From: Xenorhabdus doucetiae | GTDB lineage: Bacteria > Pseudomonadota > Gammaproteobacteria > Enterobacterales > Enterobacteriaceae | Assembly: GCF_000968195.1 (NCBI RefSeq) | Contig: NZ_FO704550.1 | Location: forward strand, 62,001 to 126,000 | Reading direction: 5' to 3' | DNA: 64,000 bases | In this document: positions 1-13,447 of the stretch, in pieces | Position numbering within the stretch: the first letter of the stretch is position 1 | Layout of the letters: each line of letters opens with the position of its first letter | Program-made: the position numbers and the translations under genes | Notes under the pieces: model-generated | Told to the model about the DNA's origin: nothing | Databases searched by the model: none | The model's input: only the letters and a program-made list of their open reading frames with translations

Positions 1-1
1 G

Positions 2-700
2 AAAGATAACATCGATACCTCGTCAATTGAGGCTATTGAAGGAGAGTTAACGGGGGTTGCTCTGATTTTTGTCAATCAGCAGGGTGAAAATGTCATTGGC
101 ATTAATGCAGGGGCAAATAGGAGGTTAACGTCAGATTATTTCCTCCGTCATGACCAAAAGGTCAAGGATGCTGATGCGTTGCTATTGCAGCTTGAAACGC
201 CATTGGAAACGGTACAATTTGCTGCTGAAACGGCCAAGAAACATCATGTTAAAGTGATCTTGAATCCAGCACCGGCACAGCCAATCTCCGATCAGCTACT
301 TTCGCTGGTGGATATTATCACACCGAATGAAACCGAAGCGGAGTACTTGACGGGTATTGCGGTAACAGATGATGTTGGGGCGGAAAAAGCCGCTTGGGCT
401 TTACATGATAAGGGCATAGAAACGGTCATTATCACATTGGGTAGCCGAGGGGTATGGCTGAGTGAGAAAGGTAAAGAAGGAAAAATTGTTCCCGGATTTA
501 GCGTAAAAGCGATCGATACCATTGCAGCAGGGGATACTTTTAATGGCGCCTTGGTAACGGGATTGCTGGAAGGAAAAGAGATGTTGTCGGCGATCCGCTT
601 TGCTCATGCTGCGGCTGCGATAGCCGTGACGCGTCAGGGAGCGCAGCCTTCGGTTCCGTGGCGAAATGAAATTGATGCTTTTCTATCTGAACAGGATTAA
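2..700 (+). CDS. rbsK: Ribokinase (C-terminal part; start lies before the window)
   Basis: Ribokinase phosphorylates D-ribose to ribose 5-phosphate in the cytoplasm, feeding the pentose phosphate pathway. The reading frame is open from the window edge, so only about the last 232 residues are present. Visible pfkB-family signatures are the NPAPA stretch, the PNETEAE motif, TLGSRGV and the C-terminal catalytic signature DTIAAGDTFNGA, whose Asp is the family's general base. Residues follow E. coli RbsK almost position by position to the end (QPSVPWR near the C-terminus). The stop is two bases before the rbsR start, so the two genes form the end of an rbs operon whose transport genes presumably lie upstream of the window. 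Confidence 0.95.
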   Translation, partial: KDNIDTSSIEAIEGELTGVALIFVNQQGENVIGINAGANRRLTSDYFLRHDQKVKDADALLLQLETPLETVQFAAETAKKHHVKVILNPAPAQPISDQLLSLVDIITPNETEAEYLTGIAVTDDVGAEKAAWALHDKGIETVIITLGSRGVWLSEKGKEGKIVPGFSVKAIDTIAAGDTFNGALVTGLLEGKEMLSAIRFAHAAAAIAVTRQGAQPSVPWRNEIDAFLSEQD

Positions 701-702
701 CC

Positions 703-1704
703 GTGGCTACGATGAAGGACGTTGCTCGTCTGGCGGGCGTATCAACCTCAACCGTTTCTCATGTGATTAATGGCAATCGTTATGTCAGTGAGAATGTGAA
801 AAAGAGAGTCAATGCAGCGATTGAGGAATTGAATTATGCGCCGTCTGCTTTGGCAAGAAGTTTGAAAATTAAGCAAACCAAAACCATTGGTATGTTGGTT
901 ACGGCCAGTGATAACTCATTTTATTCTGAAATCGTTAGAGGAGTAGAAAAGAGCTGTTATGAACGGGGATACAGTTTAATTCTGTGTAATACTGAAGGTA
1001 ATGTTACCCGTATGATTAGCAATATGGAAACCTTATTGCAAAAGCGCGTTGATGGTCTGTTGATCATGTGTTCTGAGACTCAGCGCCCATCCAGTGACGC
1101 CTTTCGTCGCTATCCATTGGTGCCGATGGTCATTATGGATTGGTCTCCCTTTGATTCCTTCAATGACATTATCAAGGATAATTCCTTGCAAGGGGGGGAA
1201 ATGGCCACCAATTACCTGATCAGTCGAGGTTTTCGCAAAATTGCCTGTATCACGGGTCCACGGGATAAGACACCGGCCTGTCAGCGTTTGGCTGGATATC
1301 GAAAAGCGATGCAGGATGCTGGGCTGAGGATTCCCGCTGGATATGAAATCTACAGTGATTTTGAATTTGCTGGCGGATTGTCATCAATGAATCAACTTCT
1401 ACAATTATCTGAACCACCGGAAGCTTTATTTGCAGGTAATGACGCTATGGCGATTGGCGCTTATCAAGCTTTGTATCAGCAGGGGCTTTCTGTACCGGAT
1501 GATATCTCTATCATCGGATATGACGATATTGCAATCGCACCTTACCTTATCCCTCCTTTGACAACCATTCATCAACCAAAAGATGAATTGGGTAAGCTGG
1601 CGATTGATAGCCTGCTTTATCGAATGAGCAATCCAGAAAGTGAGCCAAAGCAACTGGTTCTGACACCTAAATTGATCGAACGAAGTTCTGTAGCCAGCCG
1701 TTAA
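703..1704 (+). CDS. rbsR: Ribose operon repressor, LacI family
   Basis: RbsR is a LacI/GalR-family repressor that releases the rbs operator when ribose binds. The N-terminus has the LacI helix-turn-helix (MKDVARLAGVSTSTVSHVIN, residues 4-23) and the hinge helix around ELNYAPSALARSLK. The remaining roughly 270 residues form a periplasmic-binding-protein-like effector domain, with the family signatures GNDAMAIGAYQAL and IIGYDDI. The start is GTG at 703, giving MATMKDVARL as in E. coli RbsR; an internal ATG at 712 is an alternative. It directly follows rbsK and converges on hsrA with only five bases between the stop codons and no obvious terminator, so the two transcripts may overlap at their 3' ends. 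Confidence 0.95.
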   Translation: MATMKDVARLAGVSTSTVSHVINGNRYVSENVKKRVNAAIEELNYAPSALARSLKIKQTKTIGMLVTASDNSFYSEIVRGVEKSCYERGYSLILCNTEGNVTRMISNMETLLQKRVDGLLIMCSETQRPSSDAFRRYPLVPMVIMDWSPFDSFNDIIKDNSLQGGEMATNYLISRGFRKIACITGPRDKTPACQRLAGYRKAMQDAGLRIPAGYEIYSDFEFAGGLSSMNQLLQLSEPPEALFAGNDAMAIGAYQALYQQGLSVPDDISIIGYDDIAIAPYLIPPLTTIHQPKDELGKLAIDSLLYRMSNPESEPKQLVLTPKLIERSSVASR

Positions 1705-1709
1705 CCGGA

Positions 1710-3095
1710 TCATTTCTTCTTAATTAAGTTATTACCGTCTTCTGTATTCAGTAATAGAAAAACAGTAGAAGAAATTAAGGTAATCACGCCCATTGTGATT
1801 AAAGTATAGTGGAAATGGCTTATGGCTGAACCATATTCCGTTGATTCATAAAATCGCAGAATTGCCGCACTGATGGTCACCCCAAAACTAATGGATAACT
1901 GTTGAGTTACTGCTAGCAGGCTGTTACCGGCACTTGCATTGCCATCATTCAGATCCCCCAAAGTGATGGTATTCATCGCGGTGAACTGTGTGGACATGGC
2001 GATTCCTAATATAAAAAGAGGAATTATCAAAAATGCGATGGGGAGCTCCGGTGTCTGTAGCGAAAATTGTGAAATCATCATACCAATAATAATTGTGACC
2101 CAAATGAGTGTATTTCGATATCCAAAGCGGGTTAGTATGTTAGTCACAAAAGACTTGGCTAAAATTGAACCCATTGCGTTTGGTGCCATCATTATTCCGG
2201 CAATCACGGCTGAAAATCCAAACCCCACTTGCAGCATCAAAGGAATAATAAATGAAAGTGATCCAGTACTTAGCCGAGTAGCAATATTGCTGGCAATGCC
2301 AACTGAAAAGGTACGTGTTTGGAATAGCTGGAGGTTAATGAGGGGGTTTGAGTGTCTTTTTGCATGAAAGATATACCCCAATAGCATAACAATACCGCCA
2401 GAAAATAAAGCGAGCGGAATATAGCCAGAGAAGGCGTGATCCCCAAATAAATCAAAGCTGACTGAAATCATCACCAAGCCTAAGCTAAACAATATGAATC
2501 CCAGAAAATCGAAAGGGCATTTGGGCATCGTTAAGTTGGGCATATTCTTACTGGCGTAAATGATACCCAATAATCCAATGGGAATATTGATGATGAAGAT
2601 CCAATGCCATGTTGCATAGGTGACTAACAACCCGCCGAACATTGGACCCAAAATCGGTCCCAATAACCCAGGCATGGTGACAAAATTCAAAACAGGTAAC
2701 AGTTCGCTACGCGGATAGGTTCTTAGTAAAGCCAGACGAGCAACTGGCATCATCATAGCTCCGCCTATACCTTGAATAACGCGGGATATCACTAAGAAAG
2801 AGAGATTGTGCGACAGTGCACAAGCAAGTGAGCCTAAAGAAAAGAAGGAAACAGCATAAATAAATACCGTGCGAGTGCCAAATCTATCAGCAAGCCAACC
2901 GCTTACGGGAATTAGCATCGCTACCGTTAAAGGATAGCTGACTATGGCGGACTGCATTGCCAGTGGAGAATGTTGAAGACTTTTAGCCATCGCTGGTAGC
3001 GCGGTGTTAAGAATTGTGGCATCTAAAGACTGCATAAAAAAAGCCATGGCCGCAATCCAAGGTAACCCCGACATATTGCGTGCGGATTTGACCAT
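1710..3095 (-). CDS. hsrA: MFS multidrug-type exporter HsrA (DHA2-like)
   Basis: This 461-residue inner-membrane protein of the major facilitator superfamily has about 14 predicted hydrophobic segments, as expected for drug:H+ antiporter family 2. The start MSGLPWIAAMAFFMQSLDAT, the A-type loop GWLADRFGTR, the motif C region GLLGPILGPMFGG and the end TEDGNNLIKK match E. coli HsrA (YieO). E. coli hsrA also lies beside rbsR, so position supports the name. The ATG is preceded by AGGA with suitable spacing. The substrate is unknown; the E. coli name comes from an effect on homocysteine metabolism. Two inverted repeats lie upstream (3205-3269). Confidence 0.9.
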   Translation of the reverse strand: MVKSARNMSGLPWIAAMAFFMQSLDATILNTALPAMAKSLQHSPLAMQSAIVSYPLTVAMLIPVSGWLADRFGTRTVFIYAVSFFSLGSLACALSHNLSFLVISRVIQGIGGAMMMPVARLALLRTYPRSELLPVLNFVTMPGLLGPILGPMFGGLLVTYATWHWIFIINIPIGLLGIIYASKNMPNLTMPKCPFDFLGFILFSLGLVMISVSFDLFGDHAFSGYIPLALFSGGIVMLLGYIFHAKRHSNPLINLQLFQTRTFSVGIASNIATRLSTGSLSFIIPLMLQVGFGFSAVIAGIMMAPNAMGSILAKSFVTNILTRFGYRNTLIWVTIIIGMMISQFSLQTPELPIAFLIIPLFILGIAMSTQFTAMNTITLGDLNDGNASAGNSLLAVTQQLSISFGVTISAAILRFYESTEYGSAISHFHYTLITMGVITLISSTVFLLLNTEDGNNLIKKK

Positions 3096-3204
3096 TAGAT
3101 ATCCTGTTTATTTTTATGATAGTGAGTGAATACATAATATCTTACTACATCAAATTCAAACTATTTTTTGGTTATTAATAAAGCAAAAACTCCCTTTAAG
3201 GATA

Positions 3205-3269
3205 ATTGACCGTTGTCGTAGTCAATTGAACAACAATCATTGTATGAGACATTGCCTTAATGATTGTTG
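3205..3269. promoter_or_regulatory. Two adjacent inverted repeats upstream of hsrA
   Basis: Arms ATTGAC/GTCAAT (3205-3210, 3221-3226) are followed by CAACAATCATT/AATGATTGTTG (3231-3241, 3259-3269). Neither is followed by a U-tract in either direction, so they look more like operators or structured RNA than terminators. They lie 110-175 bases upstream of hsrA and about 90 bases upstream of rrn P1. The rest of 3096-3360 is AT-rich without a convincing gene. Confidence 0.35.
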
Positions 3270-3360
3270 CCTAATTCACCCATTTTAGAGTGGAAAAAAT
3301 ACATAATTACCATTTTTGTTGAAAAAAACCACGAACAGAAAAAAAATCAAAAAAAAACTA

Positions 3361-3388
3361 TTGTCACTTCCGTAAAACTCCCTATAAT
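3361..3388 (+). promoter_or_regulatory. rRNA promoter P1
   Basis: TTGTCA (3361-3366) and a perfect TATAAT (3383-3388) are separated by 16 bases. The following GC-rich discriminator GCGCCACCACTGAC is nearly the same as that of E. coli rrn P1 promoters, where it mediates ppGpp/DksA growth-rate control. The run of A residues at about 3340-3360 just upstream is a likely UP element. Confidence 0.85.
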
Positions 3389-3459
3389 GCGCCACCACTG
3401 ACCGACGCCAAGCTGAGAACAGCCGCTGAGGGAAGCGGAAAGAAAGCGAAAATAAACGC

Positions 3460-3487
3460 TTGACTCCGGAGGCAAAAAGCGTAAGAT
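3460..3487 (+). promoter_or_regulatory. rRNA promoter P2
   Basis: TTGACT (3460-3465) and TAAGAT (3482-3487) are spaced by 16 bases, about 100 bases downstream of P1. This is the usual position of the weaker constitutive P2 promoter of enterobacterial rrn operons. Confidence 0.65.
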
Positions 3488-3527
3488 ACGCAGCCTCGCA
3501 ACCCGGCACAAACGCCCGGTTGCCAAC

Positions 3528-3539
3528 GCTCTTTAACAA
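3528..3539 (+). promoter_or_regulatory. Leader boxA antitermination site
   Basis: GCTCTTTAACAA matches the rrn boxA bound by NusB/NusE, allowing transcription of the untranslated operon without Rho termination. It lies between P2 and 16S, as in E. coli. Confidence 0.85.
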
Positions 3540-3677
3540 ATTAATCAGACAATCTGTGTGGGCACTCGCAAGACACTATCCAACGCCGAAAGGCGGAAAA
3601 TATTAAAGTCTTGAAGAGTGAACAACAGTTAATTCATTATGAACTAACAGTAAGATTCTTTGAGCATCAAACACTTT

Positions 3678-5220
<1,543 letters not shown>

Positions 5221-5288
5221 AACCTGAGATGGTGAAATGTGAGTGTTCACACAGATTGTCTGATGAAAAGAAGAGACGGTATCGGTAT

Positions 5289-5365
<77 letters not shown>

Positions 5366-5385
5366 AATCTTACTTATCCCGCGTT

Positions 5386-5426
5386 ATAAACAAACTCGCT
5401 TATTTCAATAAGCTTCGCTTGTTTAT
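5386..5426 (+). other. Stem-loop in the 16S-23S spacer between the two tRNAs
   Basis: Arms ATAAACAA/TTGTTTAT (5386-5393, 5419-5426) enclose a second perfect stem GCTTATT/AATAAGC (5398-5404, 5407-5413) with a two-base loop. It lies in the precursor RNA between tRNA-Ile and tRNA-Ala. It could be an RNase III or tRNA-processing structure, or a spacer-specific insertion. No U-tract follows, so it is not a terminator. Confidence 0.5.
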
Positions 5427-5468
5427 GCCTTGGCTAAGCAAGATTGCGGCGTATATGATACGGAATAT

Positions 5469-5544
5469 GGGGCTATAGCTCAGCTGGGAGAGCGCCTGCC
5501 TTGCACGCAGGAGGTCAGCGGTTCGATCCCGCTTAGCTCCACCA
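5469..5544 (+). tRNA. alaT: tRNA-Ala (UGC)
   Basis: A 76-base tRNA with encoded CCA. It begins GGGGCTATAGCTCAGCTGGG, has anticodon TGC in the loop CTTGCACG, and T-loop GTTCGATCC. It matches E. coli tRNA-Ala(UGC) and is the second spacer tRNA of this rrn operon. Confidence 0.97.
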
Positions 5545-5603
5545 TGACTCTTCAATGAAAACATTTTTCAGAACACAGGGAAAACCGTGTGTTGTGAAAA
5601 ATT

Positions 5604-5616
5604 TGCTCTTTAACAA
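5604..5616 (+). promoter_or_regulatory. Spacer boxA antitermination site
   Basis: TGCTCTTTAACAA is the second boxA of the operon, located about 100 bases before 23S as in E. coli. It reloads the Nus antitermination complex. Confidence 0.8.
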
Positions 5617-5714
5617 TCTGGAACAAGCTGAAAATTTGAAACAATCAGTGACCGTAATGGGTCATTGATGAGTCTCTCAAAACACTCCGACCTGAAGACA
5701 CCTTCGGGTTGTGA

Positions 5715-8723
<3,009 letters not shown>

Positions 8724-8819
8724 GACAACACCGAAGGTGTTTTGGGGTGATTTTGAGAAAAAGACGAAAAGTTTCAGATGAAAGAATGTCACAGCTTGTT
8801 CGGGATTGAAAACAGGATT

Positions 8820-8939
8820 TGTCTGGCGGCAATAGCGCGGTGGTCCCACCTGACCCCATGCCGAACTCAGCAGTGAAACGCCGTCGCGCCGATGGTAGTG
8901 TGGGGTCTCCCCATGCGAGAGTAGGGCACTGCCAGACAT
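8820..8939 (+). rRNA. rrf: 5S ribosomal RNA
   Basis: A 120-base gene from TGTCTGGCGGCAATAGCG to the complementary CACTGCCAGACAT, with the conserved core CCACCTGACCCCATGCCGAA. The 5' and 3' ends pair as the usual 5S terminal helix. It is a single copy directly before the operon terminator. Confidence 0.97.
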
Positions 8940-8948
8940 TATTTTAGC

Positions 8949-8982
8949 CAAAAAAGCCATCCGTCATCGGGTGGCTTTTTTG
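8949..8982. terminator. Bidirectional terminator of the rrn operon and actP
   Basis: AAAAAAGCCATCC and GGGTGGCTTTTTT form a GC-rich stem with a short loop. T-rich tracts flank it on both sides, so it can end the rrn transcript on plus and the acs-yjcH-actP transcript on minus (actP ends at 9017). Confidence 0.85.
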
Positions 8983-9016
8983 CGTTTGGGACAAAATCGA
9001 AATAATTAACCATAAG

Positions 9017-10678
9017 TTAATGCGCTTTCCCTTGTTCGATTCCAATACCCGTTTGTGAACGAATAAACTGACCACGAAACAGTGCCTTTTCCCGTGTTCC
9101 TTGCTCCGATGTATCCGTAATCGAGACTAACCAGGCTCCGATAAATGCGATAAACATAGAAAACAGGGCCGGATACTCATAAGGATAAATGGGTTTATCA
9201 TGACCAAGAATACTGACCCAAATCGTAGGCCCCAGGATCATTAATATAACTGCTGTCAGTAACCCTAACCATCCACCAACCAACGCGCCACGTGTAGTCA
9301 GCTTGCTCCAGTACATTGACAGTAAGATAATCGGGAAATTACAGCTTGCAGCAATGGAGAAAGCCAAACCGACCATAAAGGCAATATTTTGCTTTTCGAA
9401 CAAAATGCCTAAACCAATAGCAACTAACCCCAAAATAACAACGGTGATTTTGGAAACTTTTAGTTCATCTTGCTCATTAGCTTGCCCCTGTTTAATCACA
9501 TTAGCATAGAGGTCATGAGATACGGCGGAAGCGCCTGCTAGTGTCAACCCCGCGACCACAGCCAAAATAGTGGCAAAAGCAACAGCCGAGATAAAGCCAA
9601 GGAAAAAATCACCGCCAACAGCATTTGCCAGATGGACGGCAGCCATATTGGTACCACCAATTAATGCCCCAGTTGCATCTTTGAATGAAGAATTGGCGCT
9701 GACCAGTAAAATTGCCCCGAATCCGATAATAAACGTCAGGATATAAAAATAACCGATAAAGCCAGTTGCATAGAAAACACTTTTACGGGCTTCTTTAGCA
9801 TCACTGACAGTAAAAAACCGCATGATAATATGTGGCAATCCCGCAGTACCGAACATCAATGCCAATCCTAAAGAGAGTGCAGAGATAGGATCAGAGACCA
9901 ATCCCCCAGGACTCATGATGGCAGGCCCAAGAGAGTGCACCGCAATGGCTTCTTTAAACAGGGTATCAAAATTGAAATTGACGGCTTTCATGACCATCAG
10001 GGCCATGAATGTTGCCCCGGCCAGCAACAGAACCGCTTTAATAATCTGAACCCATGTCGTCGCCAGCATTCCACCAAACAAGACATAAAGCACCATCAAG
10101 ATACCGACCAAAACAACAGCGATGTAATAATTCAGTCCGAATAGCAACTCGATAAGTTTCCCTGCTCCAACCATCTGGGCGATTAGATATAATGCAACAA
10201 CAACCAATGAACCCATTGCGGATAAGGTACGGATGGGGCGCTGCCTCAGCCGATAAGAAGCGACATCTGCAAAGGTGTAACGCCCCAAATTTCTTAATCT
10301 TTCGGCGATAAGGAATAGAATAATTGGCCAGCCAACGAGGAAGCCAATGGAGTAGATCAGCCCATCATAGCCTGAGGTATAAACTAACGCTGAAATTCCC
10401 AGAAAAGAGGCTGCTGACATATAGTCACCTGCTATCGCCATACCATTCTGGAATCCAGTGATACGCCCGCCAGCGGTATAATAATCTGAGCGTGAAATAG
10501 TCCGCTTGGAAGCCCAATAAGTGATAACGAGAGTTAACCCGACGAATAACAGGAACATGACAATTGCCTGAATATTCAAGGGTTGTTTTTCTACCTTACC
10601 AGAAAGGGCATCAGCTTGAGCCAGGATAGGAAAGAGGGAGGAAAATAGAGGTATTGCTAACAATACGATTTTTTTCAT
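9017..10678 (-). CDS. actP: Cation/acetate symporter ActP
   Basis: This is an inner-membrane sodium:solute symporter (SSS family) that takes up acetate and glycolate. The 553 residues begin with a signal-like hydrophobic segment ending ILAQADA, then about 13 membrane helices. Family features are YYTAGGRITGFQNG, AIAGDYMSAASFLGIS and the conserved loop GTAGLPHIIMRFFTV. The end RSQTGIGIEQGKAH matches E. coli ActP. Its start overlaps the yjcH stop by four bases (ATGA), so the two are translationally coupled. It is the last gene of acs-yjcH-actP, which couples uptake of acetate to its activation. Confidence 0.95.
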   Translation of the reverse strand: MKKIVLLAIPLFSSLFPILAQADALSGKVEKQPLNIQAIVMFLLFVGLTLVITYWASKRTISRSDYYTAGGRITGFQNGMAIAGDYMSAASFLGISALVYTSGYDGLIYSIGFLVGWPIILFLIAERLRNLGRYTFADVASYRLRQRPIRTLSAMGSLVVVALYLIAQMVGAGKLIELLFGLNYYIAVVLVGILMVLYVLFGGMLATTWVQIIKAVLLLAGATFMALMVMKAVNFNFDTLFKEAIAVHSLGPAIMSPGGLVSDPISALSLGLALMFGTAGLPHIIMRFFTVSDAKEARKSVFYATGFIGYFYILTFIIGFGAILLVSANSSFKDATGALIGGTNMAAVHLANAVGGDFFLGFISAVAFATILAVVAGLTLAGASAVSHDLYANVIKQGQANEQDELKVSKITVVILGLVAIGLGILFEKQNIAFMVGLAFSIAASCNFPIILLSMYWSKLTTRGALVGGWLGLLTAVILMILGPTIWVSILGHDKPIYPYEYPALFSMFIAFIGAWLVSITDTSEQGTREKALFRGQFIRSQTGIGIEQGKAH

Positions 10679-10986
10679 TTTCTCACCTCGTTGAGAATCG
10701 TTGATGTCAGACGATCAAACTCACTATTCGCCCTGATTACATAGATCCCTGTCAGTATGAAAGAGATAAAGATGATCCCGATCCCGACGGGGATCCCTCT
10801 CGTCATACTGGTGTTTTCATAAAGTGGTGTGCCAAGCCATTCAGGATCAAAAGCAATCAGGAAAATAAAACCAACATAAATCACTAACATGATGATAGAT
10901 AACAGCCAGGCAAAATGTCCTCGCTTCTTAACTAACTCCTTAAAGCGGGGATTATTTTCAATCTCTTGATAAATGTCGTCACTCAT
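10675..10986 (-). CDS. yjcH: DUF485 membrane protein YjcH
   Basis: A 103-residue protein of the DUF485 family, present in nearly all enterobacterial acs-actP operons. It has two hydrophobic segments (about residues 26-47 and 67-85) around the conserved stretch TRGIPVGIG. Its molecular role is not established; conservation beside actP suggests it assists the transporter. It lies 132 bases downstream of acs. That gap contains a small GC hairpin (GCCGCC/GGCGGC, 11082-11097) without a U-tract, so read-through from acs is expected. Confidence 0.93.
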   Translation of the reverse strand: MSDDIYQEIENNPRFKELVKKRGHFAWLLSIIMLVIYVGFIFLIAFDPEWLGTPLYENTSMTRGIPVGIGIIFISFILTGIYVIRANSEFDRLTSTILNEVRK

Positions 10987-11118
10987 TGGAGTATCTCCGT
11001 GTTAGTTTTAAACAGCACACTATCAGTCATATCATCCTTGCATGGCTTGTCCTTTTGTTGGTGCTACGTTATCTAAGCCAAGCCGCCTTGCGGCGGCCCT
11101 TATGTTTTACGAAATGGT

Positions 11119-13074
11119 TTACGACATGTTGATAGATTGTTTTTCTTCCAGCAGTTTTTCAACAACAGCCGGATCGGCCAACGTGGAGGTATCTCCTAAG
11201 TTGCTGGTATCACCAGAAGCAATTTTGCGCAAAATACGCCGCATGATCTTTCCGGAACGCGTTTTGGGCAGAGAGTCTGTCCAATGCAGAATATCGGGGG
11301 TTGCAATGGGGCCGATTTCTTTACGAACCCAGTTTCTAACCTCGGTATAAAGTTCAGGGGAAGGCTCTTCACCATGAATTAGCGTGACATAGGCGTAAAT
11401 AGCTTGCCCTTTAATATGATGAGGGATGCCAACAACAGCCGCTTCAGCGATTTTGGGGTATGCGACCAAGGCTGATTCAATTTCCGCGGTACCCAAACGA
11501 TGGCCTGAAATATTCAGGACATCATCAACGCGGCCAGTGATCCAGTAATAGCCATCTTCATCACGCCGGGCGCCATCGCCACTGAAATACATTCCCTTGA
11601 ACGTGGAAAAATAGGTTTGTTCAAAACGCTCATGATCGCCGTATAAAGTTCGGGCCTGTGCTGGCCAGGAATCCGTGATAACAAGGTTACCTTCACTCTC
11701 ACCGGCTAAAATTTCCCCAGAATTGTCCACTAAGGCCGGACTAATACCAAAAAATGGCAGAGTAGCGGAGCCGGCTTTAAGATCGGTAGCTCCGGGCAAC
11801 GGTGTGATCATGAACCCACCCGTTTCAGTTTGCCACCATGTATCTACGATAGGACATTTGCTATTGCCTATTTTTCGGTAGTACCACTCCCATGCTTCTG
11901 GGTTAATGGGTTCACCAACCGATCCCATAATGCGCAACGATGTGCGTTGAGTCCCTGCTATGGCCTTATCCCCTTCGGCCATCAATGCTCTGATAGCGGT
12001 TGGCGCAGTATAAAGAATATTCACTTGATGCTTATCAACGACCTGACAGAGACGGTTAACATCAGGATAGTTTGGGACACCTTCAAACATCAATGTTGTG
12101 GCACCACAAGACAGAGGCCCATACAGCAGGTAGCTATGCCCTGTTACCCAGCCGATGTCGGCGGTACACCAGTAAATTTCACCGGAGCGATAATCAAACG
12201 TGTATTTAAACGTTAAAGATGCGTAGACCAGATAACCGCCCGTCGTATGCAGGACGCCTTTAGGTTTACCTGTAGAGCCTGAAGTATAAAGAATGAATAA
12301 GGGATCTTCGGCACCTATCTCTTCGGCGGGGCACTCGTCATCAACACTCTCGATCAGTTCATGCCACCATAAGTCCCGGCTGTGATGCCAGTTTTTAGTA
12401 TTTCCGGTACGCCTGAAAACAACTACATTAGTCACGCCAGTGACGTCTGGATTGTTCAGTGCCTCATCGACATTTTTTTTCAATGGAATTGTTCGGCCTG
12501 CCCGCAAACCTTCATCCGCAGTAACCACGAGCTTGGCATTGGAGTCGATAACCCGGCCAGCAATGGCATCAGGCGAGAATCCACCAAAAATCACGGAATG
12601 GATCGCTCCGATACGGGCACAGGCTAACATGGCAACCGCGGCTTCTGGCACCATGGGCATATAGATGGCAACAACATCGCCTTTTTTAATCCCCAGTTTT
12701 TTCAACACATTAGCGAATTGGCAAACGTCGTGATGTAATTCTCGATAGGTAACATGTCGGGATTCTGCGGGATTATCGCCCTCCCAGATAATGGCAGTTT
12801 GATCGCCACGCTCTTGCAAATGACGATCAAGACAGTTGGCACTTAAGTTCAGCGTGCCATCTTCAAACCAGCGGATGCTGATATGCCCAGGATCAAAAGA
12901 AGTATTTTTGACCTTGGTGTAGGGCCTAATCCAATCAACGATTTTACCTTTCTCACCCCAGAAGCCCTCTGGATCTTGTAACGACCATTGGTAGTCTTCC
13001 AGGTACTGTTGTTTGCTTATCAGGGCCGTATCTGCAATATCAGCAGGAATAAGATGCTTGATTATTTGAGTCAT
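11119..13074 (-). CDS. acs: Acetyl-CoA synthetase
   Basis: Acs makes acetyl-CoA from acetate, ATP and CoA through acetyl-AMP. The 651 residues contain the ANL-superfamily motifs: the P-loop YTSGSTGKPKG, the adenylate-binding WWQTETGG, YFSGDGARRDEDG with the Asp that binds ribose, and the A10 segment PKTRSGKIMRR, whose second Lys is the site of regulatory acetylation in this family. The start is taken at ATG 13074 (MTQIIKHLIP), with AAGGAGA seven bases upstream. This matches the E. coli N-terminus; an upstream in-frame start at 13092 would add six unlikely residues. Confidence 0.96.
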   Translation of the reverse strand: MTQIIKHLIPADIADTALISKQQYLEDYQWSLQDPEGFWGEKGKIVDWIRPYTKVKNTSFDPGHISIRWFEDGTLNLSANCLDRHLQERGDQTAIIWEGDNPAESRHVTYRELHHDVCQFANVLKKLGIKKGDVVAIYMPMVPEAAVAMLACARIGAIHSVIFGGFSPDAIAGRVIDSNAKLVVTADEGLRAGRTIPLKKNVDEALNNPDVTGVTNVVVFRRTGNTKNWHHSRDLWWHELIESVDDECPAEEIGAEDPLFILYTSGSTGKPKGVLHTTGGYLVYASLTFKYTFDYRSGEIYWCTADIGWVTGHSYLLYGPLSCGATTLMFEGVPNYPDVNRLCQVVDKHQVNILYTAPTAIRALMAEGDKAIAGTQRTSLRIMGSVGEPINPEAWEWYYRKIGNSKCPIVDTWWQTETGGFMITPLPGATDLKAGSATLPFFGISPALVDNSGEILAGESEGNLVITDSWPAQARTLYGDHERFEQTYFSTFKGMYFSGDGARRDEDGYYWITGRVDDVLNISGHRLGTAEIESALVAYPKIAEAAVVGIPHHIKGQAIYAYVTLIHGEEPSPELYTEVRNWVRKEIGPIATPDILHWTDSLPKTRSGKIMRRILRKIASGDTSNLGDTSTLADPAVVEKLLEEKQSINMS

Positions 13075-13354
13075 ATTTTTATCTCCTTGCAATTGTTAAT
13101 ACTATGTCAAAACAAGGTTAACTAAAGTGTAAGAAGAGTTTTTGTTTCTTTTTTGCGCGGAAGATCACGCAATAAAGAGAATGAATTTCACGGAATGATC
13201 ATTTAATGCTTTTGATTTTAGCAAGACTAAGTAGTGAGTTTATTATTTTAACTGGATCAATATCTTATTATTTTTGTTTTTATTGATACTTTTATCTAAA
13301 CAAATGCGTGAAACGTGAAGGTATGAAAGGAAACCATAGAGATATCATGGAATT
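13075..13354. other. Intergenic region between divergent acs and sodA
   Basis: AT-rich, no gene seen. It should hold the acs promoter. A partial CRP-like half site occurs on minus around 13155-13175 (GCGTGATCTTCC), consistent with CRP control of acs in relatives, but it is too weak to call. Confidence 0.4.
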
Positions 13355-13373
13355 GATAATCATTTTCATTATT
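13355..13373 (+). promoter_or_regulatory. Fur box over the sodA promoter
   Basis: GATAATCATTTTCATTATT is a close match to the 19-bp Fur consensus of three GATAAT-like hexamers. It overlaps a candidate -35 (TTTTCA, 13363-13368) that sits 16 bases before a perfect TATAAT (13385-13390). Iron-loaded Fur would therefore repress sodA, as in E. coli. Confidence 0.8.
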
Positions 13374-13447
13374 GCTCAATTTACTATAATAATCATGCCG
13401 TTCACAAGGTGTGAGCTTTATATATTCTAAACAACTGGAGATATGAT

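Noticed and set aside
11082..11097. GCCGCC/GGCGGC hairpin between acs and yjcH as a terminator
   Set aside because: No U-tract on the transcribed (minus) strand; acs-yjcH-actP is normally one operon.
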